Positions 58,339-64,000 of a stretch of DNA of 64,000 nucleotides are shown here, piece after piece. The translations under genes were made by a program, and so were the position numbers. Every line of letters begins with the position of its first letter. Position 1 is the stretch's first letter. The stretch is from the NCBI RefSeq assembly GCF_000384295.1, contig NZ_KB913037.1, positions 4,536,868 to 4,600,867 on the forward strand. The letters are read 5' to 3'. The DNA is from Amycolatopsis balhimycina FH 1894 (GTDB lineage Bacteria; Actinomycetota; Actinomycetes; Mycobacteriales; Pseudonocardiaceae). The notes under the pieces are model-generated. The model was not told the DNA's origin and did not search any database. It worked only from the letters and a program-made list of their open reading frames with translations.

Positions 58339-59283
58339 ATGCGTCTTGTGGGCACCACCGCGACCTTCACCATCGGCGAGCTGTCCCGGCGGACCGGCCT
58401 GCCGGTCAAGACGATCCGCTTCTACTCGGACGAGGGCCTCCTGCCACCGACCGAGCGGACGGACGCCGGCTACCGGCTCTACGACGCGGCCGCGATGGCC
58501 CGCCTGGAACTGGTCCGCACGCTGCGGGAGCTGGGCCTCGGCCTCGCCGACGTCTCCGCCGCTTTGAGCCAGTCGGCGACCGTCGGCGAGCTGGCGGTCC
58601 GGCACGTCGAGGCGCTCGACGAGCAGATCCGGCGGCTGCGGCTGCGCCGGGCGGTGCTGCGCGCGGTGGCCAAGCGCAATTCCGAACTGGAGGAAGTGAA
58701 CCTGATGAACCGTCTCGCGTCGATGTCCGACGAGGAGCGCAAGCGGCTGGTCGACGAGTTCTGGGACGAAATGGTCGCCGGGCTCGACATCGACCAGGAG
58801 TTCTACCGGCGGATGCGTTCGTGCAAGCCGGAGCTGCCCGACGACCCGTCGCCCGAGCAGCTCGAAGCCTGGATCGAGTTCGCCGAGCTGATCCAGGACC
58901 CGGACTTCCGGGCCCTGATCCGCGGCATGAGCGAAACCCAGGCGCAGCAGATCGAGGACGGCGAGTTCCAGCAGCCTGCGGAGGCCTGGCGGGAGAACTG
59001 GACAGCGTGGATCGCCCGCGCCCAGGAGGCCGTCGACGCCGGGGAAAACCCGACGTCACCGATGGGGCAAACGCTTGCGGCGGAGGTCGCGGCGGCCTGC
59101 GCGCGGCCGGACCAGGACGCGACGTCGGACTCGTACCGCCGTGAGCTCGCCGACCGCTTCGCTTCGGGCGGCGACGCTCGTTCCGAGCGCTACTGGCAGC
59201 TGCTGGCGGCCATCAACGGCTGGCCGCCGGTCCCGACGACCCAGCCCGCCGTCGGTTTCATGATCGCGGCCCTGCGCGGCTGA
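58339..59283 (+). CDS. MerR family transcriptional regulator with TipA-like C-terminal region
   Basis: A 314-residue regulator. The MerR winged helix TFTIGELSRRTGLPVKTIRF then YSDEGLLPPTERTDAGYRLY is complete, with dimer helix ADVSAALSQSATVGELAVRH to about residue 115. The C-terminal 190 residues are helical and acidic (ASMSDEERKRLVDEFWDEMV), in the style of TipA-like ligand-binding domains, but I do not see a Cys ligand set for metals. ATG 58339 with GGAGAG upstream. It is on the plus strand, inside an otherwise minus-strand folate/DUF3180 row, so it interrupts an operon that is continuous in mycobacteria. Ligand unknown. Confidence 0.88.
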   Translation: MRLVGTTATFTIGELSRRTGLPVKTIRFYSDEGLLPPTERTDAGYRLYDAAAMARLELVRTLRELGLGLADVSAALSQSATVGELAVRHVEALDEQIRRLRLRRAVLRAVAKRNSELEEVNLMNRLASMSDEERKRLVDEFWDEMVAGLDIDQEFYRRMRSCKPELPDDPSPEQLEAWIEFAELIQDPDFRALIRGMSETQAQQIEDGEFQQPAEAWRENWTAWIARAQEAVDAGENPTSPMGQTLAAEVAAACARPDQDATSDSYRRELADRFASGGDARSERYWQLLAAINGWPPVPTTQPAVGFMIAALRG

Positions 59284-59349
59284 GGACCTGCCTGTCGCCG
59301 AGCTGGGACAGCAATTCGGCGATCGGCGAGCGACCAGGGGTTGACTTGG

Positions 59350-59841
59350 TCAGCTCAGCGTGAGCTCGGTACGGCGGACGGTGGCGATCTCGTCCGCCGG
59401 CCGCGCGGCGAGCAGCGCGGCGATCGAGCCGTGGCCCGGCAGCACCGCGTCCGGCTCGATCTCCGCCCACGGCACCAGCACGCTGGCGCGCTCCGGCGTC
59501 CCCGGGTGCGGCAGCAGCAGCTCCGGGTCTTCCGACATCACGCCGGCCACGGTGACCACGTCGACGTCCAGGGTGCGCGGGCCCCAGCGCAGCTCGCGGA
59601 CCCGCCCGGCAGCCCGCTCGGCGGCCTGGCCGGTGCGCAGCCACGCCCAGTGGTCCCGGGCCGGATCGTCGACGACGCACACGGCGTTGAGGAAGTCCGG
59701 CTGGTCCTCGACGCCCCAGGCCTTGGTCTCGTACACGCTCGACACGGCGACCAGCGCGGGCCGCACGGCGTCCAGGGCCAGCTTCAGGAACCCGAGCCGG
59801 TCGCCCAGGTTCGAGCCCAGCGAAAGCACCGCACGGCTCAC
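59350..59841 (-). CDS. folK: 6-hydroxymethyl-7,8-dihydropterin pyrophosphokinase
   Basis: A 163-residue HPPK that transfers pyrophosphate from ATP to 6-hydroxymethyldihydropterin, the last pterin step before [24 protein letters not shown] is the N terminus, [18 protein letters not shown] an inner motif, and [12 protein letters not shown] the HPPK signature, followed by [23 protein letters not shown] 59841 overlaps the folB stop by 4 bp, so translation is coupled. A longer frame upstream is a shadow of folB. It is the last gene of the folate operon here, and the MerR gene lies downstream in the opposite direction. Confidence 0.95.
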   Translation of the reverse strand: MSRAVLSLGSNLGDRLGFLKLALDAVRPALVAVSSVYETKAWGVEDQPDFLNAVCVVDDPARDHWAWLRTGQAAERAAGRVRELRWGPRTLDVDVVTVAGVMSEDPELLLPHPGTPERASVLVPWAEIEPDAVLPGHGSIAALLAARPADEIATVRRTELTLS

Positions 59842-60197
59842 CGGTCCCGCCGCACTGTCACCGCGACGTCGTCGAAGGTCAGCGGGATCGGCGCCGACGG
59901 CTTGTGCACCGTCACCTCGACCGCGCTCAGGCGCTCGTCGCGCATGACCTCGTCGGCGACCTTGCCCGCGACGCTCTCGATGAGGTCGTACGGCTCGCCC
60001 GCGACGATCCCCGCCGCCAGCTCGGCCAGCTCGCCGTAGTGCAGGGTCTTGGTCAGGTCGTCCGACGCGGCGGCCGGCCCGAGGTCGAGCCACACCGTGA
60101 CGTCGACGACGAACTCCTGGCCGTCCCGTTTCTCGTGCTCGAAGACACCGTGGCGGCCGAACACGCGCAGGCCGGTCAGCGTGATCCGGTCAGCCAT
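59838..60197 (-). CDS. folB: Dihydroneopterin aldolase
   Basis: A 119-residue FolB that converts dihydroneopterin to 6-hydroxymethyldihydropterin and glycolaldehyde. [20 protein letters not shown] with the family Gly-x-H/Y motif, [15 protein letters not shown] with the Tyr, [14 protein letters not shown] with the catalytic Lys, and a terminal [20 protein letters not shown] are present. Length is typical. ATG 60197 (MADRITL) overlaps folP's end by 8 bp; a longer frame to 60272 has no support. Oligomerises as an octamer in relatives. Middle gene of the folate operon. Confidence 0.95.
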   Translation of the reverse strand: MADRITLTGLRVFGRHGVFEHEKRDGQEFVVDVTVWLDLGPAAASDDLTKTLHYGELAELAAGIVAGEPYDLIESVAGKVADEVMRDERLSAVEVTVHKPSAPIPLTFDDVAVTVRRDR

Positions 60198-61026
60198 CCG
60201 CCCTCCAAGCGGCGGCCACCGCGACCGCGTCCAGCGACGCCCCGACCTCGTGCACGCGCACACCCCAGGCACCGGCGGCGGCGGCCAGCGCGGAGATCGC
60301 GGCCGTGGCGTCCTCCCGGCCGTCCGGCGGCCGCGGCGTACCGTCCTTTTCGGACAGAAGGCGACCGAGGAACCTCTTGCGCGAAGCTCCGACGAGCACC
60401 GGGAAACCCAGCGAGAGCAACGAATCGAGCCCGCGCAGCAAAGCCCAGTCGTGCTCGGCGTTCTTCGCGAAGCCGAGCCCGGGGTCCAGCACGATCGCGC
60501 TCTCGGCCACGCCCGCCGCGATCGCTTCGTCCACCCTGGACAGCAGCTCGGCTCGGACGTCGGCCACCACGTCTCCGTACGTCGCGAGCGCCTGCATGTC
60601 CTTGCTGTGCCCGCGCCAGTGCATCAGCACCCACGGCACCCCGGCCTCGGCGGCGACCCGCGCCATGTCCGGATCGGCGAGTCCACCCGAGACGTCGTTG
60701 ACGACGTGCGCCCCGGCTTCGAGCGCCGCGGCGGCGACGGCCGCGCGGGTGGTGTCGACCGACAGCGCGACCCCTTCGGCGGCGAGCGTCTTGATCACCG
60801 GCAGGATGCGCCGCATTTCCGTGCCGGCGTCCACCCGGGACGCCCCCGGCCGCGTCGACTCACCACCGACGTCGATCAGATCGGCCCCGCGCGCCCACAT
60901 CGCGCGGGCGTGCTCCAGCGCCTGGTCGAGCCCGAGGTACCGGCCACCGTCCGAAAAGGAATCGGGCGTCACGTTCAGCACGCCCATGACAACGCACCGG
61001 CCGGGCGCGGGAAGCCCGACGCTCAC
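60190..61026 (-). CDS. folP: Dihydropteroate synthase
   Basis: A 278-residue DHPS that joins 6-hydroxymethyl-dihydropterin pyrophosphate with p-aminobenzoate and is the sulfonamide target. Signatures are [20 protein letters not shown] (PABA/pyrophosphate loop), [20 protein letters not shown] (second loop) and later [20 protein letters not shown] and [15 protein letters not shown] (pterin site). It matches the functional FolP1 rather than the FolP2 paralogue. GTG 61026 overlaps the folE stop by 4 bp; the 3' end overlaps folB by 8 bp. Confidence 0.96.
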   Translation of the reverse strand: MSVGLPAPGRCVVMGVLNVTPDSFSDGGRYLGLDQALEHARAMWARGADLIDVGGESTRPGASRVDAGTEMRRILPVIKTLAAEGVALSVDTTRAAVAAAALEAGAHVVNDVSGGLADPDMARVAAEAGVPWVLMHWRGHSKDMQALATYGDVVADVRAELLSRVDEAIAAGVAESAIVLDPGLGFAKNAEHDWALLRGLDSLLSLGFPVLVGASRKRFLGRLLSEKDGTPRPPDGREDATAAISALAAAAGAWGVRVHEVGASLDAVAVAAAWRADG

Positions 61027-61628
61027 CGGCGTGCCTTGATGAGATCCAGCGCCTCCGCCCGCGACGACGGCGAGTTCTTGAGCTGCCCGCGGACGGCGGA
61101 GGTGGTGGTGCGGGCGCCCGGCTTCCGGATGCCGCGCATGGCCATGCAGAGGTGCTCGGCCTCGATCACCACGATGACACCGCGCGGCTCCAGCTTCCGC
61201 ACGATGGCATCGGCGACCTGGGAGGTCAGGCGCTCCTGAACCTGGGGACGCTTGGCGTAGAGGTCGACGAGCCGGGCCAGCTTGGACAGCCCGGTGACCT
61301 TCCCGGCGGCGTTCGGGATGTACCCGACGTGCGCGACGCCGTGGAAGGGCACCAGGTGGTGTTCACACACGCTGTACATCGGGATGTCCGTGACCAGCAC
61401 GAGTTCTTCGTGGGCCTCGTCGAAGGTGCGGTCCAGCACCGAGTCCGGCTCGGTGTACAGGCCCGCGAACATCTCCTTGTACGCGCGGGCGACCCGGGCG
61501 GGAGTGTCCTTGAGACCGTCCCGCTCCGGGTCTTCGCCGCACGCCAGGAGGAGCTCGCGGATCGCCTTCTCCGCCCGGTCCAGGTCGAAGACCGGGCGGT
61601 CGGCGCTACTGGGGCTTGTCTGGTCCAT
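61023..61628 (-). CDS. folE: GTP cyclohydrolase I
   Basis: A 201-residue FolE, the first enzyme of folate synthesis, converting GTP to dihydroneopterin triphosphate. Zinc ligands Cys88 and His91 ([13 protein letters not shown]) and Cys161 (EHLCMAMRG) are present, as are [23 protein letters not shown] 61628 ([15 protein letters not shown]) is chosen; the longer frame upstream passes through the ftsH C-terminal tail. The start lies inside ftsH (23-bp overlap), so translation of ftsH and folE is probably linked. First folate gene of the operon. Confidence 0.95.
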   Translation of the reverse strand: MDQTSPSSADRPVFDLDRAEKAIRELLLACGEDPERDGLKDTPARVARAYKEMFAGLYTEPDSVLDRTFDEAHEELVLVTDIPMYSVCEHHLVPFHGVAHVGYIPNAAGKVTGLSKLARLVDLYAKRPQVQERLTSQVADAIVRKLEPRGVIVVIEAEHLCMAMRGIRKPGARTTTSAVRGQLKNSPSSRAEALDLIKARR

Positions 61629-63999
61629 CCACGTCACGACGCTCCCCCTCGCTCTGCTGGTTGCCGGCTTGGTCGGCGAACCAGCCATGCTCACGAGGGC
61701 GTTCGTCACCACCGGGGCGCCACGACTGGCCCGGCTGACCGCCCGGCGAGGTCGCGGGGGTCCAGCCCGGAGGGGCACCGTAGTTCGGCGGGCCACTCTG
61801 GCCCGCCGGGCCACCCGGCTGGCCGCCGTAGTTCTGCGGCCAGTGCGCCGTGCCGTTGGGGCCACCGTTCGGGCCGCCGTAGGGACGGCCGCCGTTCGGG
61901 TAGGCGCCCGGCGGGGCGTACGGGTTCGCGTTGGGGTCGACCGGCGACGGGTACGGCGGTCCGCCGGGCAGGTCGCCCGCGCCCTGGGCCGTGCCGACCG
62001 GGGTCGGCTCCGGCTTCAGGACCGGCTTCGGCTCCTTCTCCGGCGGCGGCCACGGCTCGCCGCGCTCCATCGCCAGCTCGCCCGGCGTCTTGATCGGCGG
62101 CTTGTCCGACGGCGTCCGCTCACCGAACTCGTTGAACACGGTGATGTGCGGGCGCTTCTCGACCGTCGCGAAGATCCGCTCCAGGTCCTTGCGGGTCAGC
62201 GTCTCCTTCTCCAGGAGCTCGATGACCAGCTCGTCGAGCACGTCGCGGTAGGTGTTGAGCACGTGCCACGCCTCGGTGTGCGCCGTCTCGATGAGCTTGC
62301 GCACCTCCTCGTCGATCTCGTGCGCGACCTCCAGCGAGTAGTCCGCCTGCCGCCCGGCCGACCGGCCGAGGAACGGGTCGCCCTGCTCCTGGCCGTACTT
62401 GACCGCGCCGAGGCGGGCGCTCATGCCGTACTCGGTGACCATCGCGCGGGCGATCTTCGTCGCCTGCTCGATGTCCGACGACGCGCCGGTGGTGGGCTCG
62501 TGGAAGACGAGCTCCTCCGCCGTGCGGCCACCCATCGCGAAGACCAGCCGCCCGATCATCTCGGAGCGGGTCATCAGGTCCTTGTCGTCCTCGGGGACGA
62601 GCAGCGCGTGCCCGCCCGTCCGGCCGCGCGGCAGGATCGTCAGCTTGTAGACCGGCTCGATGTCCGGCATCGCCCACGCGGCGAGCGCGTGCCCACCCTC
62701 GTGGTACGCCGTGATCTTCTTCTCCTTCTCGGAGATGATCCGGCTCTTGCGGGCGGGGCCACCGACAACGCGGTCGACGGACTCTTCGAGCTCGACATCG
62801 CTGATCACGTGCCCGTTCTTGCGGGCGGTGAGCAGCGCGGCCTCGTTCAGCACGTTGGCCAGGTCGGCGCCGGACATGCCGACGGTCCGCTTGGCCAGGC
62901 TGCCCAGGTCGGTGCCCTGCGCGATCGGCTTGCCCTTGGCGTGCACCTCGAGGATCGCGCGACGGCCGCGCATGTCGGGCGCCGACACCGGGATCTGCCG
63001 GTCGAACCGGCCGGGGCGCAGCAGCGCCGGGTCGAGGATGTCGGGCCGGTTCGTGGCCGCGATCAGGATGATGCCGCCGCGGGCGTCGAAGCCGTCCATC
63101 TCGACGAGCAGCTGGTTCAGCGTCTGCTCGCGCTCGTCGTGCCCGCCGCCGAGGCCGGCGCCGCGCTGGCGGCCGACCGCGTCGATCTCGTCGACGAAGA
63201 TGATGCACGGCGCGTTCTGCTTGGCCTGTTCGAACAGGTCACGCACTCGCGAGGCACCGACACCGACGAACATCTCGACGAAGTCCGAACCGGAGATCGT
63301 GTAGAACGGCACGCCCGCCTCGCCGGCGACGGCTCGCGCGAGCAGCGTCTTGCCGGTACCCGGCGGCCCGTAGAGCAGCACGCCCTTCGGGATCTTCGCG
63401 CCGAGCGCCTGATATCGCGCCGGGTTCTGCAGGAAGTCCTTGATCTCGTACAGCTCTTCGACGGCCTCGTCGGCACCCGCGACGTCCCCGAAGGTCGTCT
63501 TGGGCATGTCCTTGTTCAGCTGCTTGGCCTTGGACTTGCCGAAGTTGAGGACGCGGTTGCCGCCGCCCTGGGCGTTGTTCATCATCCACATCAGCAGGCC
63601 CAGGACGAGGGCGAGCGGGATGGCGAAGATGAGGATCTGCGTCAGCACGCCCTGCTGGGTCACCTTGGTGGTGAACTTGATCGGCTGGCCGCCGGTCTCC
63701 GCCTTGATCAACGAGTCGTAGATCGGGCGGGTGGCGTCCGACGGGTACTGCGAAATGATCTGGGTGACCTGCTGGCCGTCGACGTCGACAGGCTTGATCA
63801 GCAGCAGCTTGAGCTGCTGCTCCTTGTCTTCGAGGCTGGCTTCCTTGACGTTGTTCGAGGTGATCTGGGAGTTCGCCACCGAGATGGGTGCTTGGGTGTA
63901 CCCACGATCACTGTCGAAGATCGTGTTGTACGCGAACAACGCCAGCAACCCCGCGACGATCCACAGCAGTGGGTTCCTGAGCACGCTCTTCCGGTTCAT
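61606..63999 (-). CDS. ftsH: ATP-dependent zinc metalloprotease FtsH
   Basis: A 797-residue inner-membrane AAA protease, complete if ATG 63999 is the start (only one base of the window remains upstream). TM1 is near 10-26 and TM2 near 118-140, with an extracytoplasmic loop between. Walker [11 protein letters not shown] (211-220), Walker [15 protein letters not shown], second region of homology [18 protein letters not shown], and zinc site [11 protein letters not shown] (His433, Glu434, His437) are intact. A Pro/Gly/Asn-rich tail of about 130 residues after 665 ([20 protein letters not shown] style) is longer than in E. coli and common in actinobacteria. It degrades membrane and misfolded proteins. 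Heads the folate row. Confidence 0.97.
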   Translation of the reverse strand: MNRKSVLRNPLLWIVAGLLALFAYNTIFDSDRGYTQAPISVANSQITSNNVKEASLEDKEQQLKLLLIKPVDVDGQQVTQIISQYPSDATRPIYDSLIKAETGGQPIKFTTKVTQQGVLTQILIFAIPLALVLGLLMWMMNNAQGGGNRVLNFGKSKAKQLNKDMPKTTFGDVAGADEAVEELYEIKDFLQNPARYQALGAKIPKGVLLYGPPGTGKTLLARAVAGEAGVPFYTISGSDFVEMFVGVGASRVRDLFEQAKQNAPCIIFVDEIDAVGRQRGAGLGGGHDEREQTLNQLLVEMDGFDARGGIILIAATNRPDILDPALLRPGRFDRQIPVSAPDMRGRRAILEVHAKGKPIAQGTDLGSLAKRTVGMSGADLANVLNEAALLTARKNGHVISDVELEESVDRVVGGPARKSRIISEKEKKITAYHEGGHALAAWAMPDIEPVYKLTILPRGRTGGHALLVPEDDKDLMTRSEMIGRLVFAMGGRTAEELVFHEPTTGASSDIEQATKIARAMVTEYGMSARLGAVKYGQEQGDPFLGRSAGRQADYSLEVAHEIDEEVRKLIETAHTEAWHVLNTYRDVLDELVIELLEKETLTRKDLERIFATVEKRPHITVFNEFGERTPSDKPPIKTPGELAMERGEPWPPPEKEPKPVLKPEPTPVGTAQGAGDLPGGPPYPSPVDPNANPYAPPGAYPNGGRPYGGPNGGPNGTAHWPQNYGGQPGGPAGQSGPPNYGAPPGWTPATSPGGQPGQSWRPGGDERPREHGWFADQAGNQQSEGERRDVDGPDKPQ

Positions 64000-64000
64000 A

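Noticed and set aside
1..64000. Prophage, insertion sequence or integrative element
   Set aside because: No integrase, transposase, capsid, portal or conjugation gene seen. Accessory genes here are scattered, and no flanking tRNA or att repeats were found.

Overview
The window is 64 kb of very GC-rich DNA with dense, often overlapping genes, GTG/TTG starts and Lsr2, ClpC, SARP regulators, a MhuD-type heme oxygenase and a DivIVA-like coiled-coil protein. It is an actinobacterial chromosome. The gene order (rlmB, carbonic anhydrase, mutY, mhuD, clpC, lsr2, lysS, coaX-panD-panC-DUF2520, Pro/Arg-rich membrane protein, DUF3180, folK-folB-folP-folE, ftsH) follows from memory the Mycobacterium tuberculosis Rv3579c-Rv3610c interval. 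The extra SARPs, Drr-type transporter and type VII cassette suggest a filamentous Pseudonocardiales genus such as Amycolatopsis; that assignment is inference.

1-9.2 kb: end-truncated rlmB, an MBOAT acyltransferase, a multi-pass protein, a transglutaminase-like protein, then an unfamiliar three-gene set (two-TM protein, cysteine-dioxygenase-like cupin, HD phosphohydrolase), a class II aldolase and a DivIVA-like protein. 9.2-15 kb: two DUF445 paralogues flanking a SARP regulator and a small secreted protein. 15-18.9 kb: a ZnuABC zinc importer with a candidate Zur box, divergent from a LacI regulator. 19-29.4 kb: carbonic anhydrase, glycosyltransferase, MutY, Tat-exported amidase, hydrolase, lipoprotein M1 peptidase, AAA ATPase, MhuD-sirtuin pair, beta-propeller-like lipoprotein and an EEP-family protein. 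29.6-37.7 kb: DrrAB-like exporter, a giant SARP/ATPase, a second M1 peptidase, pyroglutamyl peptidase and a membrane protein. 37.8-41.5 kb: a small type VII secretion substrate cassette facing a membrane-anchored Hsp70-like ATPase.

41.5-49.4 kb: ClpC, an iron-box-controlled FhuF-like reductase, a DinB/TIGR03086 protein, AraC regulator, Lsr2 and LysS. 49.5-64 kb: methyltransferase, small membrane protein, pantothenate/CoA operon, PrsW protease, a repeat-rich Pro/Arg protein, DUF3180, a MerR gene lying against the grain, then a tightly overlapping folate operon (ftsH-folE-folP-folB-folK).

Intergenic DNA is rich in long, often perfect inverted repeats, mostly at convergent gene ends. Two of these share a roughly 100-bp unit 37.6 kb apart, and another family is built on a TGAATGAnTCATTCA palindrome. 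I saw no tRNA, rRNA, CRISPR array, insertion sequence or prophage gene. Protein names are from motif recognition by eye; no database search was run.
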